Source: Pseudomonadota bacterium
GTDB taxonomy: Bacteria > Pseudomonadota > Alphaproteobacteria > Rhizobiales > Pleomorphomonadaceae
Assembly (NCBI GenBank): GCA_023436885.1
Contig: JAEZHI010000040.1
Location: 248,001-312,000, forward strand
Reading direction: 5' to 3'
Length of the DNA: 64,000 nucleotides
The notes beneath the pieces are model-generated. The model saw only the letters and a list, made by a program, of their open reading frames with translations. It was not told where the DNA came from and made no database searches. Positions within the stretch are counted from its first letter, which is position 1. Each line of letters opens with the position of its first letter. A program made the translations under genes and the position numbers. This document shows positions 40,642 to 48,620 of this stretch, piece by piece.

Positions 40642-42336
40642 TTGTCTTATGCAAACTTATCGATACTGGCGAAAGTGTCTTCGCTCCTGGTGTTGCTGGG
40701 CGCCGGCGCGCTGGCCGGTGGCGGTTATGCCGCCTATCAGATGATCGGCATCGACACGAGCTACAGCCAACTCCTGGACGGGCGCTCGGCGGCAAGCATC
40801 AGTTTCTCACGCGCCAACAGATCGGTTTCCGATTGGAGCACCAGTCTCTATTGGAATGCGGCATCCACCACCGACGAGGGCAGCCAGGCAGCGGCCGCCG
40901 CCGGTGACCAGGCTCTCGCCAATTTCGACAAGTATATTCAGCAAACCGAGATCGCGGTTCCCGAACACAAGGCGGACATCGCCAGCATTTCCGACGCCAT
41001 CCACCAACTCGCGAACGGCGCCTGTGGCGAGGTGAACAGGCTCGCCCTGTCGAGCGATGCCAAGGACAACGCCAAGGCCTTGACCGTGCTCGACGGCGAG
41101 TGCCATCCGCAGGTTCTGGCCGCCCAGAAGAAGACCACCGAACTCAACAACATTCTGATCGGCGAAACCCAGGCCACGAGCCAAGCCAACACCGACACAT
41201 CCTGGAGCGCCGTGCGCACGACGCTCGGCTTCATCGCCGTGATGGTCCTGGTAGTGCTCGGCATTGCCTTCACGGCGCTGACGCGCGGCGTGACACGACC
41301 GATCACCCGGATCGTCGACGCGATGCACGCCATGCGAGGCGGCAAATACGACCTTGAGATCTTCGGTCTCGGCCGCAAGGACGAAGTAGGCCAGATCGCC
41401 GACAGCCTGGAATCCTTCCGCCTCAGCCTGATCGACGCCGAGGAGGCGCGCAAGGCGCAGGAGGCGATCAAGGCCGCCGAAGACGCCGCGATGCGCAAGC
41501 GGGCCAGCATGGCCGAGCGCTTCGTGAGCCGCATGCAGGATCTGGCGACCGGCTTCGGCGCCTCCTCGGCGGAAGTCGCCGACGCCGCCCGCAATCTCTC
41601 GGCCACCGCCGAGGAAACCGCCCGTCAGGCTCAGGCGGTCACCGGCGCTGCTGAGGAAGCGGCCAGCAACGTGCAGACTGTCGCCGCCGGCACTGAAGAA
41701 CTCTCTTCTTCTATCCAGGAAATTTCCAAGGAAATCAGCCACTCCTCCACAATTGCCAGGGAAGCGGCAAAAGAAGCGGAGACCAGCGCCCAGAATGTAC
41801 AGGCACTGTCCGCCGCTGCCCAGCAGATCGGCGAAGTCGTGACGCTGATCAGCAATATCGCCGCCCAGACAAACCTCCTGGCTCTCAACGCCACCATCGA
41901 GGCAGCCCGGGCTGGCGAAGCCGGCAGGGGCTTTGCCGTGGTCGCCGCCGAAGTCAAGCAGCTTGCCGACCAGACCGCCAAGGCAACCGATCAGATCGTC
42001 AGCAAGATCAACGAGATCCAGACGGCGACCGGCAGCACCGTCGACGCCATCTCGCGCATCGTCAAGACGGTGAGCAACATCCAGGAGTCCTCGGCCGCCA
42101 TCGCCGGCGCCGTCGAGGAACAGGGCGCGGCATCCTCCGAGATCGCCCGCAACACCCAGCGCGCGGCAACCGGCACCACCGACGTCACCGCCAACATCTC
42201 GGGCGTCAGCACGGCCGCCGAGATGACCGGCGCCGCATCGACCCAGTTGATGACGCTGTCCGGCAACCTCAACGAACAATCGGACGCCCTGCAAAGGGAG
42301 GTCGGCGAATTCGTTCGCAACCTCGAAGCGGCTTGA
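40642..42336 (+). CDS. Methyl-accepting chemotaxis protein with TTG start
   Basis: A 564-aa chemoreceptor. N-terminal membrane segment (VSSLLVLLGAGALAGGGYAA), a roughly 150-residue helical periplasmic sensor, a second membrane segment (GFIAVMVLVVLGIAFTAL), HAMP (GVTRPITRIVDAMHAMRGGK) and the signalling domain with tip AAQTNLLALNATIEAARAGE near residue 410. The only well-placed start is a TTG at 40642, eight bases after GGAGGG (40628-40633); the first ATG would delete the membrane anchor. Its C-terminal half is closely related to those of the MCPs at 55151 and 57287 (EEQGAA..EIA.NTQRAATGT). A terminator follows at 42407. Confidence 0.93.
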   Translation: MSYANLSILAKVSSLLVLLGAGALAGGGYAAYQMIGIDTSYSQLLDGRSAASISFSRANRSVSDWSTSLYWNAASTTDEGSQAAAAAGDQALANFDKYIQQTEIAVPEHKADIASISDAIHQLANGACGEVNRLALSSDAKDNAKALTVLDGECHPQVLAAQKKTTELNNILIGETQATSQANTDTSWSAVRTTLGFIAVMVLVVLGIAFTALTRGVTRPITRIVDAMHAMRGGKYDLEIFGLGRKDEVGQIADSLESFRLSLIDAEEARKAQEAIKAAEDAAMRKRASMAERFVSRMQDLATGFGASSAEVADAARNLSATAEETARQAQAVTGAAEEAASNVQTVAAGTEELSSSIQEISKEISHSSTIAREAAKEAETSAQNVQALSAAAQQIGEVVTLISNIAAQTNLLALNATIEAARAGEAGRGFAVVAAEVKQLADQTAKATDQIVSKINEIQTATGSTVDAISRIVKTVSNIQESSAAIAGAVEEQGAASSEIARNTQRAATGTTDVTANISGVSTAAEMTGAASTQLMTLSGNLNEQSDALQREVGEFVRNLEAA

Positions 42337-42406
42337 AACAACGGTTCAGGTAACCCCGACGAGCGCCCGATAAAGGCGCTCGCCAACTCCCGGCGAGTTC
42401 CGGACA

Positions 42407-42431
42407 GCCCCGCCATCCCGGCGGGGCTTTT
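42407..42431 (+). terminator. Intrinsic terminator of the MCP gene
   Basis: GCCCCGCC (42407-42414) and GGCGGGGC (42420-42427) form an 8-bp stem with a 5-nt loop, followed by TTTTCTTT. Lies 70 bp after the MCP stop codon and before a convergent gene. Confidence 0.85.
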
Positions 42432-42460
42432 CTTTCGGCAGGCAAACCTGCGTCGGACGA

Positions 42461-42850
42461 TCAGCCGATCTCCTGCGCGACTTCCCAGACATGCCCGGAG
42501 GGATCGGCGAAGGCCGCCGTGCGGCGCCCCCAGGGCCGGTTAACCGGGCCGTTTAACAGCTTCACGCCGCGCTCCCGCAGAAGGGCGCAGGTGGCATCGA
42601 CATCGTCGACCTTGATCGTCAGGAGAGCCCGCGCCCCGGAAGCCGACGATGCCACTGGCACGGGCTCCGTCAGTTGCGGGGCCTCGGTCGCTTGCAGCAG
42701 GTTGATGAGCGTACCCTTGAAGTCGAGGACACAGGAGACTGCGTCCTGGTAGATGACCTTCGGTTGAAAGACCGAGCTGTAGAAGGCCTTCGCCAGCTCG
42801 ATATCGTCGGCGAACAGGGTCACGACTTCAATGGCATTGGGAACCGACAT
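42461..42850 (-). CDS. VOC-superfamily (glyoxalase-like) protein
   Basis: A 129-aa protein with the two beta-alpha-beta-beta-beta modules of the vicinal oxygen chelate fold: AIEVVTLFADDIELAKAFYS at the start and TIKVDDVDATCALLRERGVK in the second half, ending FADPSGHVWEVAQEIG, where Glu near the end is the usual metal ligand. Starts at the ATG at 42850 with a GGGGGAAG ribosome site. It follows the YciI-like gene by 45 bp and probably shares its transcript. The substrate is unknown; YciI plus VOC pairs are common in this group of bacteria. Confidence 0.88.
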   Translation of the reverse strand: MSVPNAIEVVTLFADDIELAKAFYSSVFQPKVIYQDAVSCVLDFKGTLINLLQATEAPQLTEPVPVASSASGARALLTIKVDDVDATCALLRERGVKLLNGPVNRPWGRRTAAFADPSGHVWEVAQEIG

Positions 42851-42895
42851 CAACTTCCCCCTTCGCTACGACCGACCGCCTCTTGCCACGTCCGG

Positions 42896-43219
42896 CTATT
42901 CAAGCGGCCATACCTCGACGACACCATGCGCCACGGCGCAGGGAACGCGCGATACCTTCTTGATGGCCTCTTCGAGATTGTCCGCCTCGATCACAGCGAA
43001 ACCTGCGACAGGCAGGGAGGCGGACATGAAGGGCCCGTCGCGCGTTTCAAGACCCGTCGCATCGGGGTTCCGCACCTGAACCGGCGCCCCCGCCTTTCCC
43101 ATCACCGCACCCTCGGCGCGCAATCTCTCGTCCTCAGCATGCGCCGCATCCCTGACGGCGTGCGGCGTCCGGTCATATCCGGCCCGATCGCCATATCCGA
43201 TGGTGATGAACTTCGGCAT
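42896..43219 (-). CDS. YciI-family protein
   Basis: A 107-aa ferredoxin-like-fold protein of the YciI family. MPKFITIGYGDRAGYDRTPH, RLRAEGAVMGKAGAPVQVRN and the end FAVIEADNLEEAIKKVSRVP with GVVEVWPLE follow the usual YciI plan ('DGPF' at 72-75 is a hallmark). I start at the ATG at 43219, six bases after AGGAGA; the frame runs upstream to 43393 but only the shorter form fits the family. First gene of a pair with the VOC protein. Confidence 0.88.
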   Translation of the reverse strand: MPKFITIGYGDRAGYDRTPHAVRDAAHAEDERLRAEGAVMGKAGAPVQVRNPDATGLETRDGPFMSASLPVAGFAVIEADNLEEAIKKVSRVPCAVAHGVVEVWPLE

Positions 43220-43411
43220 GACGACTCTCCTGGTACGCCTCGTCGGCCGATGCAGAGGCTTGGCGAAAGGAAACAGGGCCATCGACCACGTCGATACAAG
43301 GCTTTTCTGCCGCAATCTGACAAAAAAACGCGGCAAGCGTCGCGGAGTTCCGTGAACGACAGCCAGCTTTGCTTCACGGCCGCGCCGTTTCACCGTGAGT
43401 GATTTCTCCCG

Positions 43412-43432
43412 GCATACCGGGTTTTTCCGGAT
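43412..43432 (+). repeat. GCATACCGG-type upstream box, copy in front of the first secreted-protein gene
   Basis: GCATACCGGGTTTTTCCGGA plus one base is almost the same as 44678-44698 in front of the third gene (GCATACCGGGGTTTTCCGGA). The half-sites CCGG...CCGG are palindromic around a T-run. It lies about 230 bp before the gene; likely a regulator site or promoter element that was copied along with the gene. Confidence 0.5.
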
Positions 43433-43458
43433 GCCAGTCGCCTGCGTTCAACTCGTCA

Positions 43459-43570
43459 AACACGGTTTTGCGATCACAGGTTCAACTTTCCAGCGCGCAC
43501 TCGTCAGCAGAGGTGCATTTCGCTGTGATCGCCCACGGCCCAGATATTGGTCGTCAGCAGCGAAACCTCC
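43459..43570 (+). repeat. Conserved leader of the secreted-protein family, copy 1
   Basis: About 112 bp also found at 44725-44839 and 45566-45677, each 40-80 bp before a gene of the family. Shared blocks include GCGAT-N5-GTTCAACTTT, ACTCGTCA, GTGATCG and ACCTCC at the 3' end. The conservation lies outside the coding region, so it is a promoter, leader RNA or both. Confidence 0.65.
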
Positions 43571-43649
43571 ATCGCTCCTCCCCGAAACAACAAGACCGAA
43601 TAACAAGACCAACAACCCCAATAACGAACCATCCCAAGGAGTTATGATC

Positions 43650-44015
43650 ATGAAGAAGCTCTTTGCCACCACCGCCTTCGCCCTCGCCCTGGTCCCGGCC
43701 TTCGCCTATGCCGGCACCACCTTCGACCCGGGCGCCGATAACGCTTCGCCGACGTTCGAGCAGCTTCCAGCCCAGGCAAACCCGGCCAATGCCGCGGCCG
43801 CAGCCGCCGACGCCCAGCGCTATGCGACCGTTGCCGACGGCGCGGTGATCGGTACCCACGGCGCGTCGCCGCAGACGGTTCTCGAGTATGACCCGGGTGC
43901 GCCGTCGGGCACGCCGGCCTTTGTTCCCACCACGATCCTTCCGGGAGCTAAGGCAGCTCCAGCCCAGCAGCGCTATATTCCCTTCGCCGATAACGGCGAC
44001 GTAATGGGCTGGTAA
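43650..44015 (+). CDS. Small secreted protein, family member A
   Basis: A 121-aa exported protein. Signal peptide MKKLFATTAFALALVPAFAYA, cleaved before GTTFDPGADNASPTFEQLP. The mature 100 residues are rich in Ala, Pro and Gly with the family blocks PANAAAAAADAQRYATVADG, AVIGTHGASPQTVLEYDPG and RYIPFADNGDVMGW at the end. The ATG at 43650 is eight bases after AAGGAG; an ATG two codons earlier is too close to that site. I do not recognise the family and see no enzyme motif. Own leader and terminator; two clear paralogues follow within 2 kb. Confidence 0.8.
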   Translation: MKKLFATTAFALALVPAFAYAGTTFDPGADNASPTFEQLPAQANPANAAAAAADAQRYATVADGAVIGTHGASPQTVLEYDPGAPSGTPAFVPTTILPGAKAAPAQQRYIPFADNGDVMGW

Positions 44016-44055
44016 GGTCAGGGCGTATCCCGCTGAAATTGAACAAGTCGAGAAG

Positions 44056-44081
44056 GGCCACTCCAACTGGGGTGGCCTTTT
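44056..44081 (+). terminator. Terminator of secreted-protein gene A
   Basis: GGCCACTCC (44056-44064) pairs with GGGGTGGCC (44069-44077) across AACT, followed by TTTT. One T-G pair in the stem. It lies 41 bp after the stop. Confidence 0.85.
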
Positions 44082-44179
44082 CCGTTGAAAGCCGGTCCGT
44101 CCGCGCCGGCGGCCAGTCACCCGTGTCGCGTTCTTAAAATCGACAAAAGTCGTGGTAGAATCGGCGCACTGGAGATTTC

Positions 44180-44422
44180 ATGATGAACCGCAAGATTCTT
44201 GTTGCCGCGACCTTGGCCATCGCCTTCATCCCCGCCATTGCCAACGCGGACCAGTCCTATTCGAACGGCTCGGGCGAGAGCAGCCTCTCGCGCTTTGCTG
44301 CCTTCGTGGCGAGGCTGATCATCCCCGAGCAGGATCCGAACGCCCGTCCTGTCGCCTACGCCGACAACCCGCAACTGATCGGCCACCGGCCGGGAGCGAC
44401 CAATCCGGCTCAGAACCGGTAA
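44180..44422 (+). CDS. Small secreted protein within the tandem family
   Basis: An 80-aa exported protein: signal peptide MNRKILVAATLAIAFIPAIA (after a first Met), mature start NADQSYSNGSGESSLSRFAA, end DNPQLIGHRPGATNPAQNR. It shares the type of signal peptide and the ADN..ig/VAYADNPQ style of ending with its neighbours, but lacks the FDPGADNASPTF and IGTHGASP blocks, so it is either a very diverged or an unrelated member. GGAG lies five bases before the ATG at 44180 (the next ATG, 44183, is also possible). Its own terminator follows at 44469. Confidence 0.7.
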   Translation: MMNRKILVAATLAIAFIPAIANADQSYSNGSGESSLSRFAAFVARLIIPEQDPNARPVAYADNPQLIGHRPGATNPAQNR

Positions 44423-44468
44423 TCAGCCCTCGATAGCTGCTCCAGGGCGGCAACATGGTGTTTCAGGA

Positions 44469-44495
44469 AGGCTGTCCCACCGGACAGCCTTTTTT
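44469..44495 (+). terminator. Terminator of the 80-aa secreted-protein gene
   Basis: AGGCTGTCC (44469-44477), loop CACC, GGACAGCCT (44482-44490), then TTTTTT. A 9-bp perfect stem, 46 bp after the stop; a textbook intrinsic terminator. Confidence 0.9.
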
Positions 44496-44664
44496 GTTGC
44501 CGGCGCCGGACACACGAGAGACGTGCCTAAGGAGCGGCACTTGCGACCTTTCAAGTGTGCAAACCCAGCATTTTCATGGTCTTGGCAGAAAATATAGACA
44601 AAAGTCGTAGGCATTTCGTGAAGATGGCGCGGGGTTTCAGTGACCGCGCGTGAACAGCGTGCGA

Positions 44665-44698
44665 GGGGTTTTCCGGAGCATACCGGGGTTTTCCGGAT
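44665..44698 (+). repeat. Tandem GGGGTTTTCCGGA repeats before secreted-protein gene B
   Basis: GGGGTTTTCCGGA occurs at 44665-44677 and again at 44685-44697, 20 bp apart (two helical turns), the second inside the box shared with 43412-43432. Regular spacing on one face of the helix suggests a protein-binding site. No regulator can be named. Confidence 0.5.
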
Positions 44699-44724
44699 AG
44701 CTCTCCGAGCCAGTCACTTTGCCG

Positions 44725-44839
44725 CACACGATTTCGCGATGACGCGTTCAACTTTTCTACGCGTACTCGTCAAGAACGGCCGGTTTCCTCGTGATCGATT
44801 GCGCACCAATTATCGGTCATCGGCAACGAACAAACCTCC
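44725..44839 (+). repeat. Conserved leader of the secreted-protein family, copy 2
   Basis: Homologous to 43459-43570 and 45566-45677. Best shared words: ACACGATTTCGCGAT (identical to copy 3), GTTCAACTTT, ACTCGTCA, CGTGATCG and GGTCATCGGCAACGAA. It ends about 40 bp before gene B. Confidence 0.65.
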
Positions 44840-44879
44840 CCGTTGCCCGTAACCAGAGACGAACACTGAGATTTTGATC

Positions 44880-45242
44880 ATGAACAAGTTCCTCCTCGCC
44901 ACAGCTTTCTCGCTGGTCCTCGCTCCTGCCCTGGCCAACGCCGCCTCGTCCTTCGACCCAGGCGCCAACAATGCCTCGCCGACCTTCGTCGAGGTACCCG
45001 CCGTGACGAACTCCGCCAACGCCGCTGCCGCCGCCGCTGACGCCGCTCGTTATGCGACCAGCGCCGATGGCGCGGTGATCGGTACGCACGGCGCGTCGCC
45101 CAGCACCGTTCTCGAATACGATCCGGGTGCGGCCAGCGGCACGAACTTCGTCGCCAAGACTGTCCTGCCGGGTGCAACCGCTCCGATCGCCCATCCGCAT
45201 TACACCCCGTTTGCCGACAACAGCGAGCTGCAGGGCAACTGA
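44880..45242 (+). CDS. Small secreted protein, family member B
   Basis: A 120-aa exported paralogue of the proteins at 43650 and 45741. Signal peptide MNKFLLATAFSLVLAPALANA, mature start ASSFDPGANNASPTFVEVP. Family blocks: SANAAAAAADAARYATSADG, AVIGTHGASPSTVLEYDPG, and the ending HYTPFADNSELQGN. The most divergent of the three at its C-terminus. Starts at the ATG at 44880; a TTG two codons earlier is in frame. The ribosome site (CTGAG) is weaker than in the other copies. Own leader and terminator. Function unknown. Confidence 0.8.
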   Translation: MNKFLLATAFSLVLAPALANAASSFDPGANNASPTFVEVPAVTNSANAAAAAADAARYATSADGAVIGTHGASPSTVLEYDPGAASGTNFVAKTVLPGATAPIAHPHYTPFADNSELQGN

Positions 45243-45289
45243 TCGTCAGCCCAACCAACCGGTCGGTTGAAGCTGACGTTTGTCGGGAG

Positions 45290-45316
45290 GGCCGCCCCCA
45301 ACCAGGGCGGCCTTTT
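45290..45316 (+). terminator. Terminator of secreted-protein gene B
   Basis: GGCCGCCC (45290-45297), a 7-nt loop, GGGCGGCC (45305-45312), then TTTT. Lies 47 bp after the stop, the same place as in the sister genes. Confidence 0.88.
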
Positions 45317-45565
45317 CCGTTTACGCCTCTCGGTGCCGGACAGTTGACAACGACAACACTGCCTTTCGACGCAGGGCGTACAGCTGGCTAATCGGATTTT
45401 TCGGAGGTTTCAGAGAGAAATCTCGCATGGCGCCTGCTGTCGTTCGTGATCGACGAGAGCCTGACGTTCACGGTTGTGCCCGTTTTCGGGAACGAACGGG
45501 AAGTCAGTTTTCCGCGCGCTCCAAAGCCTTTTGCCGATGCCGATGCAGACCGATCAACTTCCGGC

Positions 45566-45677
45566 ACACGATTTCGCGATCCGCTGTTCAACTTTCTCAC
45601 TCGCACTCGTCAGCGAGGGGTTGTTTCGCCGTGATCGTTCGAAGTTCAGATTGCAGTCATCGGCAGTGAACACCTCC
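45566..45677 (+). repeat. Conserved leader of the secreted-protein family, copy 3
   Basis: Homologous to the leaders at 43459 and 44725. It has ACACGATTTCGCGAT, GTTCAACTTT, GCACTCGTCAGC, CCGTGATCG and GCAGTCATCGGCAGTGAACA. The 3' end ACCTCC lies about 64 bp before gene C. Confidence 0.65.
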
Positions 45678-45740
45678 TCCCCGCCGTCCCCGACAAAACC
45701 AGAATTGAATACCCCAGATTTAAAAGACCGGAGTTACATC

Positions 45741-46106
45741 ATGAAGAAGTTCCTCGCCGCTACGGCTTTCGCCGCTCTCCTGGTTCCCGCCTTTGCAAAC
45801 GCCGCCTCCACCGGCTTCGATCCGGGTGCGGACAATGCCTCGCCGACCTTCGTTGAGGCTCCGACGCAGGTGAACCCGGCCAATGCCGCCGCTGCGGCCG
45901 CCGATGCCCAGCGCTACGCCACCGTGGCCGACAGCGCCGTCGTCGGCACGCACGGCACCTCGCCCCAGATGGTCACCGAATATGATCCGGGCAACGGCGG
46001 TGGCACCGACTTCGTGACCAAGCCGGTCGTTTCGGGTGCCAAGGCTCCCATCGCAACGCAGCACTACATCCCGTTCGCCGACAACGGCGACGTGATGGGC
46101 AACTGA
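45741..46106 (+). CDS. Small secreted protein, family member C
   Basis: A 121-aa exported protein, the closest paralogue of member A. Signal peptide MKKFLAATAFAALLVPAFAN-A, mature start ASTGFDPGADNASPTFVEAP, blocks NPANAAAAAADAQRYATVAD, SAVVGTHGTSPQMVTEYDPG and the ending HYIPFADNGDVMGN. CGGAG lies nine bases before the ATG. The codon-level similarity to A and B is high in the signal and ADNASPTF blocks and lower in the centre. No known fold is apparent. Own leader and terminator. Confidence 0.8.
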   Translation: MKKFLAATAFAALLVPAFANAASTGFDPGADNASPTFVEAPTQVNPANAAAAAADAQRYATVADSAVVGTHGTSPQMVTEYDPGNGGGTDFVTKPVVSGAKAPIATQHYIPFADNGDVMGN

Positions 46107-46145
46107 TCGAACAAATTGACCGTCAACATTGACGATCAGCGCGAA

Positions 46146-46170
46146 GGCCGCCCGACCGGGCGGCCTTTTT
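46146..46170 (+). terminator. Terminator of secreted-protein gene C
   Basis: GGCCGCCC (46146-46153), loop GACC, GGGCGGCC (46158-46165), then TTTTT. Lies 39 bp after the stop. Confidence 0.9.
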
Positions 46171-46251
46171 GCTATCTTCGATTTGCAGCATGGGAAGTGG
46201 GACAGGCTGAAGGCGCGGTCGACTGCTCCCCTTTGGTAAGTCCGATCTGAA

Positions 46252-47661
46252 CTAGGGCAGCACCGATCCAAGCACGTCAAAAATCCTGACATCGCCGCAT
46301 TGCGCGACATTGAAGCGCATGTAGCCGCGCGAGCTCTGCGACAGGCTGAAGGCATTGCCCGGCGCCAGAACCACGCCCTCGGCGAGACAGCGTCGCGCCA
46401 CCTCGGCGGCATCCACTTCGCCCGGCAGACGACACCACAGGAACATGCCAGCCTTGGGCGTAAGCCAGGGTTCAATGCCGATGGCTTTGAGGCGCGCGAT
46501 CGTCGCGGCCATGGCGCCCGACAGCCGATCCCGCAGCGTCTCGACATGGCGGCGATAACCGCCGTCCCTCAGCATCGCCAGTACCAGCTCGGACGACAGG
46601 CGCGGCGTACCGAACTGAGTGGCCAGTTGCAGGTCGGCGAGTTGGTCGACCCACTCGGGACGGGCGGCAATGAAACCGCAGCGCACCGATGCCGACAGGG
46701 TCTTCGAAAAGCTGCCGATCTGAATCACATTGGCAAGCCCGTCGAAAGCAGCGAGGCGCGGCGCCGGCGTCGTTTCGAAGTCGGCGAAGATGTCATCCTC
46801 GACGATGGTGAGGCCGGCGGGCTCCGCCAGCTTCAGGATCTGGTGGGCGGTGACGGGCGAAAGGCTGGCGCCGGTAGGATTATGGATCGCCGAATTGGTG
46901 ATGTAGAGGCGCGGACGATGGCGCACGAGGATGTCGGCAAAAGACGCGACATCCGGCCCGGTCGGCGTGAACGGCACGCTGACGACATGAGCCCGATGAG
47001 CCCGCAGCAGGGCGTGAAAGTTGAAATAGCAGGGGTCGTCGATCAGCACCGTGTCGCCGGGCTCGATCAGAAAGCGACAGATGAGGTCGATCGCCTGGGT
47101 TCCAGATCCGGTCAGCAGGATATGGTCCGGCGAGGCGACGACGCCATGCTCGCCGAGGCGCCGGGCCAGCAACTCCCGGAGCGGCGCCAATCCCAAGGGT
47201 GTCGAGTAATCCGATAACGCTGCCGTCGGCATGCGCGATGCCGCACGCAAGGCCCGCCGCAAGGTCGCCTCCGGCATCCAGGACGGCGGCAGCCAGCCGC
47301 AGCCCGGCCGCAGCATACCGTCGCCCGCATCGAGGGACTGGCGCGAGATCCACAACGGGTCGACCTCGCGCTGCAACCGCGGACCAATCTCCGCCAGCGC
47401 GAGTGGCGCAAGCTGGGCCGACACGTAGAAGCCGGCGCCAGGCCGCGAACGGATCACCCCTTCAGCGGTCAGCCGATCATAGGCCTCAACCACGGTGGAG
47501 ACCGAGACCGCCATGGTTTCGGCAGCGCGGCGCACCGATGGCAGACGGGCGCCCGGCGTCAGCTGGCGCGCGGCGATGCGCTCCCGGATCGCCGCCATGA
47601 CCTGTTCGATGCGCGTGCCCGTCCGGTCTTCCTGGGTCAACTGTACTGCCTTCATATCCAT
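46252..47661 (-). CDS. MocR-family regulator (GntR head, aminotransferase-like domain)
   Basis: A 469-aa PLP-dependent regulator. The winged-helix GntR head (15-80) reads MAAIRERIAARQLTPGARLP, SVRRAAETMAVSVSTVVEAY, the rest is a fold-type-I aminotransferase domain with NPTGASLSP, VEDDIFADF and the PLP-binding Lys320 in QIGSFSKTLSAS. Such proteins sense amino-acid or vitamin-B6-type ligands rather than acting as enzymes. It is divergent from an EamA exporter 84 bp away, which it probably controls through the AACTGTACT repeats at 47639-47683. Confidence 0.92.
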   Translation of the reverse strand: MDMKAVQLTQEDRTGTRIEQVMAAIRERIAARQLTPGARLPSVRRAAETMAVSVSTVVEAYDRLTAEGVIRSRPGAGFYVSAQLAPLALAEIGPRLQREVDPLWISRQSLDAGDGMLRPGCGWLPPSWMPEATLRRALRAASRMPTAALSDYSTPLGLAPLRELLARRLGEHGVVASPDHILLTGSGTQAIDLICRFLIEPGDTVLIDDPCYFNFHALLRAHRAHVVSVPFTPTGPDVASFADILVRHRPRLYITNSAIHNPTGASLSPVTAHQILKLAEPAGLTIVEDDIFADFETTPAPRLAAFDGLANVIQIGSFSKTLSASVRCGFIAARPEWVDQLADLQLATQFGTPRLSSELVLAMLRDGGYRRHVETLRDRLSGAMAATIARLKAIGIEPWLTPKAGMFLWCRLPGEVDAAEVARRCLAEGVVLAPGNAFSLSQSSRGYMRFNVAQCGDVRIFDVLGSVLP

Positions 47662-47683
47662 AACAGTTCTTTCAAACTGTACT
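47639..47683. promoter_or_regulatory. Repeats that may bind the MocR regulator
   Basis: AACTGTACT occurs at 47639-47647 and 47675-47683, 36 bp apart in the same orientation, and ACAGTT (47663-47668) faces AACTGT (47675-47680) as an inverted repeat. MocR proteins of the GabR/PdxR type bind direct repeats tens of bases apart. One repeat lies inside the first codons of the regulator gene, so autoregulation is possible. Confidence 0.45.
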
Positions 47684-47745
47684 TTACTGTCACTGGCTTC
47701 GCAAGAACGCGGCCGGCCATATGGCAGGGCGAAATGGAGTATGGG

Positions 47746-48609
47746 ATGGACAGGACCACGGACGGTTGGATCAGCGGCGCTATCGGGGTCGTCATCTTCA
47801 GCGGCTCGCTGCCGGCCACCCGCGTGGCAGTCGCCGGCTTCGATCCACTGTTCCTCACCGGTGCGCGGGCGACGATCGCCGGCCTGCTCGGTCTCAGCCT
47901 GCTATTGCTCTTCCGGGAGAAGCGCCCTACCCCACGCGATCTCCTGGCGCTGGCCGCCGTGGCGCTTGGGGTGGTCGTCGGCTTCCCGCTCCTGACGGCG
48001 CTGGCGCTGCAGCACGTGACATCCGCGCATACTCTGGTGTTCATCGGCCTGCTGCCGCTCGCCACGGCCAGCTTCGGCGTGCTGCGCGGCGGGGAGCGTC
48101 CGCGCCCTGCCTTCTGGCTCTGCGCGGTCGCCGGCAGCGCCCTGGTTGCCGGCTTCGCCCTGCTACAGGGCGGCGGTGCCATGTCCGGCAGCGATCTCCT
48201 GATGCTCGGCGCCATTGTCGTCTGCGGCTACGGCTACGCCGAAGGTGGGCGGCTGTCGCGCCGGCTTGGCGGCTGGCAGGTCATCTGCTGGGCGCTCGTC
48301 CTGTCCCTGCCACCCATGCTGGCGATCGCCTGGGCCACCGCCCCGGTGGATCTGATGACGGCGCCAATGTCGGCCTGGATCGGTCTCGGCTACGTCGCGC
48401 TGTTCAGCATGCTGATCGGCTTCGTCTTCTGGTATCGCGGCCTGGCGCTCGGCGGGATCGCCGCTGTCGGTCAGTTGCAGCTGCTTCAGCCATTTCTCGG
48501 GCTGGGCTTCGCCGCGCTGATCCTGCGCGAAACGGTCGACGCCACCATGCTGGCCGTCACCATCGCGGTCATCGCTTGCGTCGCCGGCGCCAAGTCCTTC
48601 GCTCGCTGA
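47746..48609 (+). CDS. EamA-family (drug/metabolite) transporter
   Basis: A 287-aa inner-membrane exporter with ten predicted helices in two EamA repeats (GAIGVVIFSGSLPATRVAVA in the first, LGYVALFSMLIGFVFWYRGL and LQLLQPFLGLGFAALILRE in the second; the P near helix 9 is typical). Start at the ATG at 47746, six bases after GGAG. Divergent from the MocR regulator, which suggests that it exports an amino-acid-like compound in response to its level. It ends 11 bp from a convergent MarR gene. Confidence 0.9.
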   Translation: MDRTTDGWISGAIGVVIFSGSLPATRVAVAGFDPLFLTGARATIAGLLGLSLLLLFREKRPTPRDLLALAAVALGVVVGFPLLTALALQHVTSAHTLVFIGLLPLATASFGVLRGGERPRPAFWLCAVAGSALVAGFALLQGGGAMSGSDLLMLGAIVVCGYGYAEGGRLSRRLGGWQVICWALVLSLPPMLAIAWATAPVDLMTAPMSAWIGLGYVALFSMLIGFVFWYRGLALGGIAAVGQLQLLQPFLGLGFAALILRETVDATMLAVTIAVIACVAGAKSFAR

Positions 48610-48620
48610 GCGTTCCTGCC

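Noticed and set aside
40807..42294. Long Gly/Asp-rich open frame opposite the MCP at 40642
   Set aside because: Antisense shadow of the repetitive MCP coding sequence. The same happens opposite the MCPs at 23932 and 55151.
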